Part shown: one piece after another, positions 24,001 through 31,035 of the stretch
Position numbering within the stretch: position 1 is the stretch's first letter
How the letters are laid out: every line of letters begins with the position of its first letter
Source: an uncultured Bacteroidales bacterium
GTDB taxonomy: Bacteria > Bacteroidota > Bacteroidia > Bacteroidales > UBA932
Direction: 5' to 3'
DNA: 33,612 nucleotides
NCBI GenBank assembly: GCA_946402945.1
Contig: CAMIYB010000014.1
Coordinates: 1 to 33,612 of the forward strand
Notes under the pieces: model-generated
Databases searched by the model: none
Told to the model about the DNA's origin: nothing
Seen by the model: only the letters and a program-made list of their open reading frames with translations
Program-made: the position numbers and the translations under genes

Positions 24001-24139
24001 CAAATTCGGGCATGAGGCCCGTCCTGCCTATGCCCGGCAGGTGGCACGCTACTGCGAGTTGTACCGCCGGATGGGCTACGGTCCCGTGCGCGGCTTCCTC
24101 TGGTATGTGGAGGAAGACAGGATAGAAGAAGTTTCCTGA
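21032..24139 (+). CDS. addA: AddA-like UvrD/RecB helicase-nuclease
   Basis: A 1035-residue motor and nuclease subunit of the AddAB complex. Walker A is ASAGSGKT (7-14), followed by AVTFTNKATAEMK (motif Ia), LLDEFQDTS (motif II), GDVKQSIYRWRG (motif III), MTVHKSKGLEFPYV (motif V) and FYVAMTRAG (motif VI), so the SF1A helicase is complete. The C-terminal RecB-family nuclease has RPDRVV and VVDYKFG (D989, K991), with RQVARYCELYR after it. The ATG at 21032 overlaps the addB TGA; an upstream TTG at 21023 is unlikely. Both subunits carry an intact nuclease, so each strand at a break can be cut, as in AddAB and unlike RecBCD. Confidence 0.94.
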   Translation: MIRILKASAGSGKTFQLAKTYIRQMLRSDDRNAYRHILAVTFTNKATAEMKNRILKELDILSRNPAGSDYFAEFSREFGDEDALRRRCADLLTRILHDYSAFSVSTIDKFFQMTLKAFAREIGQFASYQVELDRESLLQESVDRILDGLSEDRPQLLHWLTDSVMDQLRSGGKLSLERGLVSIAGQLKSDAHRDAVRASGLDESLIYSQPYLEQVRSACRTYRKEFAGKVADAAARVLDVLASAGVKPEDSNRGFLSALWGFKTPNDPIAPPTEAFLRKAADPDQWFAKAKAPALMPKVRGVLDPVLEDFTALFGDPYRAYATAGLLLGQLYGLRIASELYREFDALLKEKNVMSIDDSNHILERIIAGSDAPFVYEKLGVRFEDFLLDEFQDTSSVQWRNFRPLLSESQAGGHESLIVGDVKQSIYRWRGSDWALLASGVGEDFPEARADEPLRENWRSLRNIVRFNGRFFRHAAAVLDAQYGAGARIGSLYADVEQEVRAREEEPGLVRCTFTGEDQLPLILSSVRSILSSGGAYGQIAILVRGNETGSAIASYLIAQGVPVISDDSLRVKSAVTVRRLVSLLTYVENPQDAVGSYLAASLGVTPPAGYHSVVDLCESLLRTLSDRFPDTVAGEVLYIQSFMDNLQEWMATGGNNLPAFLRFWADADPKIASPEGTDSVRIMTVHKSKGLEFPYVIFPFAESVGLFRGEWHWSRPALDHTPLAGKADGIYPVLLSEKSLGTCFAGDYTREKLLQYVDNINIFYVAMTRAGRYLHVIADRPSRTAVPFKDMSQILHAFLEEVRDPEKAREAALTVSLEEEDGAEVFSVGRMPSPPARKAAAAEPRDAAYPSYPLNPDPGEADVDVRERGRLKFSADAVDFFSAEGETGAEASIRLKGILLHGILASVVREEDLPDAVRWAALSGALDPEQVPLYRDYLAGKLASVRERGWFAAEPSAVRNEAAVIGTDGLLWRPDRVVESPEGLCVVDYKFGHEARPAYARQVARYCELYRRMGYGPVRGFLWYVEEDRIEEVS

Positions 24140-24169
24140 AAAAGATATCGGAATCCGCCGAAATCTTCG

Positions 24170-24177
24170 TATATTTG
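24170..24177 (+). promoter_or_regulatory. -7 element of the DUF4290-ftsK-lolA operon
   Basis: TATATTTG, a perfect TAnnTTTG, 56 bp before the ATG at 24234. The -33 region has no recognisable TTTG. The expected transcription start is at about 24183. Confidence 0.6.
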
Positions 24178-24182
24178 TCCTT

Positions 24183-24204
24183 CGGTCCGGGCGTCTCCGG
24201 ACCG
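24183..24204 (+). promoter_or_regulatory. Stem-loop at the predicted mRNA 5' end
   Basis: CGGTCCGG, a 6-nt loop, then CCGGACCG makes a perfect 8-bp GC-rich stem. Its first base coincides with the transcription start predicted from the -7 element, so the mRNA would begin with a hairpin that could protect its 5' end or tune expression. The start codon follows about 30 nt later. Confidence 0.55.
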
Positions 24205-24233
24205 GAAGATTTGGACGATAATACAAGAGCCCT

Positions 24234-24905
24234 ATGCAAGCCGACGAAAATACCATCAAACTGGACTATAATACCGAACGTGAAAAACTCCGCATGCCGG
24301 AATACGGCCGGAACGTGCGCCGCATGGTCTGCCAGGTCAAGGCCATCGAAGACCGGGCCAAGCGCTCGGAACAGGCCCGCGCCGTGGTCCGTGTCATGGA
24401 ACTGCTCAATCCGCAGGTCCATGCCGAGGAGAACTGGGAGCAGAAACTCTGGGACCATCTCTATGCCATCGCCGATTTCGACCTGGATGTGGATTCTCCC
24501 TATCCCGCCCCGGTCCCGGAGCAGTATGAGACGCGCCCGCTGACCATCCCCCTGAAGAAAAAGCCCGTGAAGGCGACCCATTACGGCCGCAATATCGAGA
24601 GCATCATCGACCTGATCGCCGGCGAGCCCGATGGCGAGCAGAAAACGGCCATGATCCGTTCCCTGGCCATCTACATGCGGCAGCAATACCTGATCTGGAA
24701 CAAGGACAGCGTGGCCGACGAGACCATTTTCCGTGATATCGAGAAACTCTCCGACGAGCGGATCAAGGTCCCCGAGGGCATCAGCCTGTCGCGCATCTCC
24801 TCCGATGCCAACTTCGCCCGTCCGGGCATGAACATGGACTTCGGCAAGCGCCCCGACGGCTTCCAGAAAAAGAAGTTCTACCGGAAGAATTTCCAGAAAC
24901 GTTAA
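24234..24905 (+). CDS. DUF4290 domain protein
   Basis: A 223-residue soluble protein of the Bacteroidota-conserved family DUF4290, recognised from LDYNTEREKLRMPEYGRNV, the central HYGRNIESIIDLI and the helical body with RSLAIYMRQQYLIWNKDSV. No signal peptide. The last 30 residues are basic and aromatic (KKKFYRKNFQKR), a possible nucleic-acid- or membrane-contacting tail. The function is unknown. It lies 6 bp before ftsK in the same operon, which suggests a role in chromosome segregation or cell division, as inference. An in-frame start at 24234 fits the promoter and the leader hairpin. Confidence 0.88.
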   Translation: MQADENTIKLDYNTEREKLRMPEYGRNVRRMVCQVKAIEDRAKRSEQARAVVRVMELLNPQVHAEENWEQKLWDHLYAIADFDLDVDSPYPAPVPEQYETRPLTIPLKKKPVKATHYGRNIESIIDLIAGEPDGEQKTAMIRSLAIYMRQQYLIWNKDSVADETIFRDIEKLSDERIKVPEGISLSRISSDANFARPGMNMDFGKRPDGFQKKKFYRKNFQKR

Positions 24906-24911
24906 GGCCTC

Positions 24912-27425
24912 ATGTCTGCGAAGAAACCGTTCCGGCTCTTTTCTTTCTGGCGGGACATGGATCCGCAGCGGAAGGACCGTATCCTGCGCCTGACCGGCCT
25001 GGTGCTGGGCGTTTTCGCCCTGGTGACCCTGCTGGCCGTCGTCTCTTACCTCTTTACCTGGAAGGCGGACATGAGTCTCGTGGGCGATCCGGACCGCCTG
25101 GATTTCTCGCGGGACGTCCACAATGCAGCCGCCAAGGGCGGCGCCGGCTGGAGCCATCTGCTCGTGGAGCGCTGGTTCGGCCTGGGCGCCTTTGCCGTGG
25201 TGGCCGCCCTCTTCCTTCTCGCCGTCCGGCTGATGCGCGGACAGGAATCCCGCTGGCTCCGCCTGACCGTCCTGTCGCTCTCGGGCGCTTTCGTCCTTTC
25301 CGTCCTGCTGGCCTTCGTCGGTCACATCGCCGGACTGGACTATGTCTTCGGCGGCGGCCTGGGCGGGGAATGCGGCAGCGTGCTCGTAGCCTGGTCGCTG
25401 CAACTTTTCGGACCGGTCGTCAGTGTCATCCTGATCCTGCTGCTGGCCTTTTTCTGGCTGTATGCCGCCAGCCCGCGTTTCTCTGACTGGCTGATGGGCG
25501 CCGCCGCTCCGAAGGAGCCCGCCCCGGCGGAAGAGGAGGCGGAGGAGACCCCGGAAGAGGAGACAAAGCCGAAGGGCTTCAACTGGTTCCGGAAAAAGCC
25601 CCGGGATCCCGAAACGGAGGAAGATCCCCGTCAGCCGGTAGATTCCCTCGCGCAGCCCGCCGCCGCAGAGCCCGCTCCCGAGCAGCCGGTCGCCGTGGAA
25701 CCTGCTCCTGTCGCTGCCCGTCCGGCCAAACCCGGCGCCGAAGGCCCCGCGAAGCCCGGTCCCGAAAAGGATGCGGAGGCTTCCGCTTCGACCGGAGAAG
25801 GCCTGGAAATCGTTGAGGGCGAGGAACTTTCGACGGAGGTCTATCAGGATCTTCCCCGCATCGACGTGCGGGACGAACTGCGGGATTACCGTTTCCCTCC
25901 GCTGACCCTCCTGGACGACTATGCCAATTCCCGACAGGAGGTCTCCGAAGAGGAACTCAAGCGCAACAACTACAAGATCCGCGCGACGCTCAAGACCTAC
26001 AAGATCGACGTGGACAACGTCAAGGCGGTGGTCGGTCCCACCGTGACCCTCTATAAGGTCTATCCTGCGCCCGGCGTGAAGATCGCCGCCATCCGCAACC
26101 TCCAGGACGACATCGCCATGGCCCTTCACGCGAAGGGCGTGCGCGTGACGACCCTCGAAGATTCCGTGGGCATCGAAGTGGCCAACGACCATTCTTCCAT
26201 CGTCCCGCTCAAGGCCATGCTCAACGACGCCTCCTTCCGCGAGTCCAAGGCCGAACTCCCTGTGGCCATCGGCTACACCATCACCCAGAAAGTGAAGGTG
26301 TTCGACCTGACCGACGCGCCCCACCTGCTTGTGGCCGGTGCGACGAAGCAGGGTAAGTCCGTGGGCCTGAACGTCTTGATATCGTCCCTGCTCTATTCCA
26401 AGCATCCGTCCGAACTGAAGTTCGTCTTCATCGACCCGAAGATGGTCGAATTCTCGGCCTACGCCCGTCTGCTGAAGCACTATCTGGCCGTCCTTCCCAG
26501 CGCCGCCAGCGAGGCGGACGAGATGGCCTCGGCCATCAATAAGACGCCGGAGCAGGCGGAGGCCATCCTCAAGTCGCTCTGCGTGGAGATGGACGAGCGC
26601 TACCAGTTGCTCAGCAGCGCGATGGTCAACAACATCAAACTCTACAACGAAAAGTTCCGGAACCGCCGCCTCCTCCCGACCGAGGGCCATAAGTTCCTTC
26701 CTTATATCGTTGTCGTCGTGGATGAGTACGCCGACCTGACCATGACGGCCGGTTCGGCCGGCGACGCCAAGGCCCGTGCCCGCAGCATCTCGACCTCCAT
26801 TATCCGCCTGGCCCAGAAGGGCCGTGCCGCCGGTATCCACGTCGTGCTCGCCACCCAGCGTCCTTCCGTCGATGTGATCACCGGTCTGATCAAGGCCAAT
26901 TTCCCGACCCGTATCGCCTTCCGCGTATTTTCCAACACCGACTCCCGCACGATTCTCGACGGTCCCGGCGCCGAAAAACTCATCGGCAAGGGCGATATGA
27001 TCTACTATGCCGGTGCGGATTCCGAGCGCGTCCAATGCGCCTACATCAGCAACGACGAGATCAACCAGGTCAACGATTTCATCGGCGAGCAGGTCGGCTA
27101 CCGCAAGTCTTACAACACGCCCTATTATCTCCCGGCCCCCGAGCCCGATGCGGCTGAGGACGGCACGGCGATGATCGATATGAAGACCCTCGACGAGCGC
27201 TTCGAGGAGGCGGCCCGTCAGGTGGTGATAACCCAGCGCGGCTCCACTTCCGACCTGCAGCGCAAACTCGGCATGGGTTACGCCAAGGCAGGCCGTGTGA
27301 TGGACCAACTCGAGGCGGCCGGCATCGTCGGGCCGCAGCAGGGATCCAAGCCGAGAGAGGTGCTCGTGGCCGATTTGAACGAACTCGAAGGGATCATCGA
27401 AGCCTTCCGCGGCGGTCAGGCCTGA
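24912..27425 (+). CDS. ftsK: FtsK/SpoIIIE-family DNA translocase
   Basis: An 837-residue septal DNA pump that moves chromosome ends apart before cell division. Four transmembrane helices occupy about residues 25-190. A Pro/Ala/Glu-rich linker spans about 195-310. The RecA-like motor has Walker A GATKQGKS (476-483) and Walker B VVVVDEYADL (D604, E605), and LATQRPSVDVITG lies further on. The C-terminal gamma winged helix (about 765-830; QRGSTSDLQRKLGMGYAKAGR) should read the polar KOPS-like sequences and contact XerD-type recombinase. Length is typical for Bacteroidota FtsK. It lies 6 bp after DUF4290, with lolA 20 bp downstream. Confidence 0.95.
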   Translation: MSAKKPFRLFSFWRDMDPQRKDRILRLTGLVLGVFALVTLLAVVSYLFTWKADMSLVGDPDRLDFSRDVHNAAAKGGAGWSHLLVERWFGLGAFAVVAALFLLAVRLMRGQESRWLRLTVLSLSGAFVLSVLLAFVGHIAGLDYVFGGGLGGECGSVLVAWSLQLFGPVVSVILILLLAFFWLYAASPRFSDWLMGAAAPKEPAPAEEEAEETPEEETKPKGFNWFRKKPRDPETEEDPRQPVDSLAQPAAAEPAPEQPVAVEPAPVAARPAKPGAEGPAKPGPEKDAEASASTGEGLEIVEGEELSTEVYQDLPRIDVRDELRDYRFPPLTLLDDYANSRQEVSEEELKRNNYKIRATLKTYKIDVDNVKAVVGPTVTLYKVYPAPGVKIAAIRNLQDDIAMALHAKGVRVTTLEDSVGIEVANDHSSIVPLKAMLNDASFRESKAELPVAIGYTITQKVKVFDLTDAPHLLVAGATKQGKSVGLNVLISSLLYSKHPSELKFVFIDPKMVEFSAYARLLKHYLAVLPSAASEADEMASAINKTPEQAEAILKSLCVEMDERYQLLSSAMVNNIKLYNEKFRNRRLLPTEGHKFLPYIVVVVDEYADLTMTAGSAGDAKARARSISTSIIRLAQKGRAAGIHVVLATQRPSVDVITGLIKANFPTRIAFRVFSNTDSRTILDGPGAEKLIGKGDMIYYAGADSERVQCAYISNDEINQVNDFIGEQVGYRKSYNTPYYLPAPEPDAAEDGTAMIDMKTLDERFEEAARQVVITQRGSTSDLQRKLGMGYAKAGRVMDQLEAAGIVGPQQGSKPREVLVADLNELEGIIEAFRGGQA

Positions 27426-27445
27426 TTCTTGAATAGTGTACGGGC

Positions 27446-28060
27446 ATGAAACGTACCGGACTCATTTTCGTCGCTTTGTTCCTGTCGCTCGTACAGGCCT
27501 GGGCCGACCCCGCGCTGAAGAAATTCACCGAAAGGGCCGATTCCTCGCTGGTGGCTTTCTCCTACCGTTTCACCGTCCCCGGCAAGATCCCTATGAAGGG
27601 ATCCGGAACGGCGCTGGTGCAGGGGGACGCCTTTTTTCTGGAGGGGAATGGCGTCGAGGTCTGGTGCGACGGCAAAGAGCGCTGGACGCTGGACCGCGAG
27701 GGCTGCGAGGCCGTCGTGGAGGCGGTCGGAGCCGGCGGCGATTTCGCCACGGACCCTGCGCTGCTGGTTTCCTCGGTGGACGAGGTCTTCAGCGAGGTTT
27801 CTTCCGGTGCGATGGCTTTCCAGGGGAAAACGCTCCATGGCGTGGTCCTCTCCCCGAAGGTCGATGCCGGCAACGTGACCCGGCTGGTCCTGTATTTCCA
27901 GTCCGAGCGGCTCTGCGGCCTGGAGGTGACGGTGGAAGACGGAACCCGCACGGAGTTCGTCCTGTCCGACCTGCGTTTCTCCGCCCGCGGCCCGCTTTCC
28001 CGTTTCCGTTTCGATGCTTCCACCCTGGATGCCTCCTGGGTGCTCACCGATCTGCGTTAA
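27446..28060 (+). CDS. lolA: LolA-like outer-membrane lipoprotein carrier
   Basis: A 204-residue exported periplasmic protein with signal peptide MKRTGLIFVALFLSLVQAWA. The mature sequence fits the LolA/LolB-like open beta-barrel: AFSYRFTVPGKIPMKGSGTALVQGDAFFLEGNGVEVW (shown partly, key features only) plus LVLYFQSERLCGLEVTVEDGTR, with low sequence conservation as usual. It would bind lipoproteins released from the inner membrane and deliver them to the outer membrane. It follows ftsK with a 20-bp gap, the same gene order as ftsK-lolA in E. coli. Its stop lies 4 bp from the convergent apbE stop. Confidence 0.78.
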   Translation: MKRTGLIFVALFLSLVQAWADPALKKFTERADSSLVAFSYRFTVPGKIPMKGSGTALVQGDAFFLEGNGVEVWCDGKERWTLDREGCEAVVEAVGAGGDFATDPALLVSSVDEVFSEVSSGAMAFQGKTLHGVVLSPKVDAGNVTRLVLYFQSERLCGLEVTVEDGTRTEFVLSDLRFSARGPLSRFRFDASTLDASWVLTDLR

Positions 28061-28064
28061 CCCC

Positions 28065-29087
28065 TTATTTTTCCAGTTGGAAACCCGAAGAATGCCAGGT
28101 GGACATCTGTCCGTCCTGGTCGAATATGAGGTAGCCCTCCAGGTCCGGACGGCTTTCAATCAGTTCCCGCGCCGCGTCCAGGCCGATGACCATGCAGTCG
28201 GTCGCGTAGGCGTCGGCGGTGGTGGCGTCCGGTGCTACAATGGTGGCGCTGAGCAGGTTATGCGAAACCGGATAGCCGGTCCGCGGGTCGATGGTGTGGG
28301 CGAATTTCCGGCCGTCACGGACATAGAACTTGCGGTAATTGCCTGACGTGACCACGCCGTGCGGCCCTCCGTCCGAGGTCCAGATGCCCTGGAGCGACGC
28401 GCCGGGCGTGTTGTTGCCGTCCTCGGGCCTGTCCACCCCCAGGCGCCAGGGTTTCCCTTCCGGATTGACCCCGTCGCAGTAGATTTCCCCGATGTCCACC
28501 AGCATGTCCTTCACCCCGATGCTGTAGAGATAGCGGGCGATGACGTCGCAACTGTATCCCTGGGCAATCGCGTTGAAATTCAGTTTGGGAAGGGGCAGGG
28601 AAGGGTCGTCGGTCAGGCTGCCGTCTTCCGGCAGTTCTGCCTTGAGCCGCTTCATGCCGCAGGTTGCCAGCAGGGCGCGGACGGCATCGTCGTCGGGAAA
28701 GGAATCCCGGGTGAATCCGAAGCCCCAGGCATCGAAGAGGGGGGCGGCGGCCACGTCCACGGCCCCGTCCGTTTCCTCCCAGATCCGGCGGGAACGGGCA
28801 TAGATGTCGCGGAACATGGCGTTGGGATGCACCTCCTCGCCACGGTTCAGGCGGCTCAACTGCGAGGCCTTGTTGTAGCCGGAGAGGGTGTTGTCGATCT
28901 CCACCAGCAGGGAATCGATGCGGGCGCGGATGACGTCCGGGCGCTCCTTGACCCCTTTCAGGTTCATCTTGACGGCATAGACACCGCCCTGTGCATAACC
29001 GCTGGCGACGATATAGCGGTCCTGCCGGCATCCTGCTGCCAGACAGAGAAGGCCCAGGAGCAGGGATATGTGGAAAAATGCTTTCAT
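28065..29087 (-). CDS. apbE: ApbE: FAD:protein FMN transferase lipoprotein
   Basis: A 340-residue lipoprotein (lipobox LAAGC, C20) that attaches FMN through a phosphoester to Thr/Ser of exported proteins such as NqrB/NqrC or RnfG/RnfD. The family blocks are NTLSGYNKASQLSRLN, FNAIAQGYSCDVI, MLVDIGEIY, VVTSGNYRKFY and HTIDPRTGYPV with the Mg-binding part ATDCMVIG near the C-terminus. The open frame extends upstream to 29228 but the lipoprotein signal and the -7 element at 29112 fix the ATG at 29087. No Nqr or Rnf gene is within the window, so the flavinylated client is encoded elsewhere. Confidence 0.94.
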   Translation of the reverse strand: MKAFFHISLLLGLLCLAAGCRQDRYIVASGYAQGGVYAVKMNLKGVKERPDVIRARIDSLLVEIDNTLSGYNKASQLSRLNRGEEVHPNAMFRDIYARSRRIWEETDGAVDVAAAPLFDAWGFGFTRDSFPDDDAVRALLATCGMKRLKAELPEDGSLTDDPSLPLPKLNFNAIAQGYSCDVIARYLYSIGVKDMLVDIGEIYCDGVNPEGKPWRLGVDRPEDGNNTPGASLQGIWTSDGGPHGVVTSGNYRKFYVRDGRKFAHTIDPRTGYPVSHNLLSATIVAPDATTADAYATDCMVIGLDAARELIESRPDLEGYLIFDQDGQMSTWHSSGFQLEK

Positions 29088-29104
29088 TTGGCCCTTATTT
29101 TGCA

Positions 29105-29112
29105 CAAAGATA
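29105..29112 (-). promoter_or_regulatory. -7 element of apbE
   Basis: Minus-strand TATCTTTG, perfect match, 17 bp upstream of the ATG at 29087. It is back to back with the -7-like element of the divergent lipoprotein gene, which lies 23 bp away. Confidence 0.6.
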
Positions 29113-29135
29113 GCGGATTTTCGCGTAAAAATTAG

Positions 29136-29143
29136 CATCTTTG
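29136..29143 (+). promoter_or_regulatory. -7-like element of the Fib_succ_major lipoprotein gene
   Basis: CATCTTTG has one mismatch to TAnnTTTG and lies 20 bp before the ATG at 29164. It forms an inverted pair with the apbE -7 element. Confidence 0.5.
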
Positions 29144-29163
29144 CATGATACAAGCGAATTAGG

Positions 29164-30126
29164 ATGAAGACTGGAAAAATATGGCTTGCCCTGGCCGTCC
29201 TTGCGGGGACCCTGGCCGTCTCGTGCAAGAAAGATGATCAGACTACGACCTATGCGTCCTTTTCCGGGAGCGTACGGATCGCCGGCAACCTGCCCCGTTT
29301 CGTACGCGCCGGCGAAAAGTACGCGCTGACCGCCTCCGGCATCTCCCGCTCCGACGGCGGAGACTACGGTATCTATTGGACCTACACCACCTCCGACGAC
29401 CGCGACACCACCAAGAAAGTCAGCCAGGCGACGGCGGATCCCTTCATTTTCGAGGTCCCGGACACCCTCTGCACCATTACGGTCCGGAGCACCTTCTTCG
29501 CTTCCGGATACTACACTTCTTCCGGTTCCGTCAGGACCACCGTCATCAGCCGGCGTTCCCTCAAGGGGCGTTCCTTCACCCCGGTCAAGTTGCTGATCGA
29601 CTCCCGTGACAACCATCGTTACTATTTTACCACTGCCGGCGGACTGGATTGGATGGCGGAGAACCTTTCCCATGGCCCCGAAGGCGGCCTGTACGAGAAC
29701 TCCGATGCCATGGAAGACGTGTTCGGACGCTATTACACCTGGGCGGAAGCCCGGAGCGCCTGCCCGGAAGGCTGGCGCCTGCCGACCGAAGCGGAGTGGG
29801 AAGCCCTCTGCGGCGACGGCAAGGATGCGGTCAAGGACCTGATATCCGCCGCCACCTTCAATTATGTCCCGATGTGGGACTATTGGCCGAATGTCGGCGA
29901 CCCGACCCTCAAATATGGCTTCGAGGCCCTTCCGAGCGGATATGCCACCGTGGCGGACGGCGTCTATTCCTTCCCGGAAAAGGTGGAATTCGCCGCCTAT
30001 TGGACGGCGGACGAGGCGGACGAGGACCACGCCATCTACAAGTATTTCCACGAGAAAAACCCCGACCTGATGACCGGCCGGGGCGATAAGGAAAGTTTCG
30101 CAGCGACAGTCCGCTGCGTGCGCTAA
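29164..30126 (+). CDS. Fibrobacter-succinogenes major paralogous domain lipoprotein
   Basis: A 320-residue lipoprotein with signal MKTGKIWLALAVLAGTLAVSC (lipidated C21). The C-terminal half matches the Fib_succ_major domain (TIGR02145), a C-type-lectin or formylglycine-enzyme-like fold: GLDWMAENLSHG, YYTWAEARSACPEGWRLPTEAEWEALCG and the ending TVRCVR. The N-terminal half (about 30-150) is a Thr-rich beta-sandwich, probably Ig-like, with no recognised family. It is expected on the cell surface; binding of carbohydrate or protein is a common suggestion but unproven. Its stop directly abuts the stop of the convergent acyltransferase gene. Confidence 0.85.
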   Translation: MKTGKIWLALAVLAGTLAVSCKKDDQTTTYASFSGSVRIAGNLPRFVRAGEKYALTASGISRSDGGDYGIYWTYTTSDDRDTTKKVSQATADPFIFEVPDTLCTITVRSTFFASGYYTSSGSVRTTVISRRSLKGRSFTPVKLLIDSRDNHRYYFTTAGGLDWMAENLSHGPEGGLYENSDAMEDVFGRYYTWAEARSACPEGWRLPTEAEWEALCGDGKDAVKDLISAATFNYVPMWDYWPNVGDPTLKYGFEALPSGYATVADGVYSFPEKVEFAAYWTADEADEDHAIYKYFHEKNPDLMTGRGDKESFAATVRCVR

Positions 30127-31035
30127 CTATTTGACGAACATAACCGCTTCCGCGATGGAGGCGAGTTTCGTGTCGGCACTGTCGGCCCGGCTTGCAAGGA
30201 TGCAGGGGGCGGTGGTGCCGACCAGCATTCCGGCCTGGCGCACGCCCGTGCAGAGTTTGGAATTGGTCTTCCAGAAAACGTTGGCGGACTCGATGTTGGG
30301 GAACACGAGGCAGTCGGCGTCGCCGGCGACCGGGCTCACGAGTTTCTTGATCTGGACCGACTCGGCGTCGATGGCCACGTCGAGGGCGAGGGGACCGTCA
30401 CCGATGCAGGAACGGATCTGGCCGCGGTCGCACATCTTGGCGAGCATGGCGGCCTCGATGCAGGCCGGCATGGAATCGAGCATCTGCTCGGAAGCGGCGA
30501 TGAAGGCCACTTTCGGCTTGGCGATGCCGAAAGCGCGGGCCACGTCGGTCACATAGCCGGTGATCTTGACTTTCTGGCGGAAATCCGGCTGCGGGATAAC
30601 GGCCATGTCGGTCAGGAAGATCAGTTTGTGGTACTGCGGGTTCTCGATCACGCCGACATGGCTGAGGACGCCCTTGGGCGGCAGCAGACCGGTTTCCTTG
30701 TTGAGAATGGCGCGGAGGAATTTGTCGGTGGAGCAGAGGCCCTTCATGAGCACGTCGCCTTCTTTCTCACGGACCATTTCCACGGCCTTGGCGACCGCCT
30801 TGAGTTCGACGGGTTCGTCCACGATGGTGAATTTGGCGATGTCGATGCCTTCCTGTTCGCAGACGTCGGCGATCAACTTCTTGTCACCGACGAGGATGGC
30901 GGAAATGATGCCCAGGTCAACGGCCTTGGACGCGGCTTCGATGGTGTGGGAGTCGACTGCCCAGGCAGCGACCATTTTTTTGCTGATGCCGTCGGCCTTG
31001 AGGGCGGCGAATACATCGGAAAATTTGGTGATCAT
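30127..31035 (-). CDS. ptb: Ptb-family phosphate acyltransferase (phosphate butyryl- or acetyltransferase)
   Basis: A 302-residue cytoplasmic enzyme of the phosphate acetyl/butyryltransferase family, converting acyl-CoA plus phosphate to acyl-phosphate and CoA. Typical blocks are LMKGLCSTDKFLRAIL, HVGVIENPQYHKLIFLTDMAV, IAASEQMLDSMPACIEAAM and the C-terminal GDADCLVFPNIESANVFWK. Length fits the short Ptb type and not the long multidomain Pta. It overlaps the acetate kinase stop by one base (TAATG), so it is translationally coupled. Pairing with AckA suggests the physiological acyl group is acetyl or a short-chain relative; the symbol reflects the family, not a tested substrate. The open frame extends upstream to 31347, but the start at 31035 matches the family N-terminus. 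Confidence 0.88.
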   Translation of the reverse strand: MITKFSDVFAALKADGISKKMVAAWAVDSHTIEAASKAVDLGIISAILVGDKKLIADVCEQEGIDIAKFTIVDEPVELKAVAKAVEMVREKEGDVLMKGLCSTDKFLRAILNKETGLLPPKGVLSHVGVIENPQYHKLIFLTDMAVIPQPDFRQKVKITGYVTDVARAFGIAKPKVAFIAASEQMLDSMPACIEAAMLAKMCDRGQIRSCIGDGPLALDVAIDAESVQIKKLVSPVAGDADCLVFPNIESANVFWKTNSKLCTGVRQAGMLVGTTAPCILASRADSADTKLASIAEAVMFVK

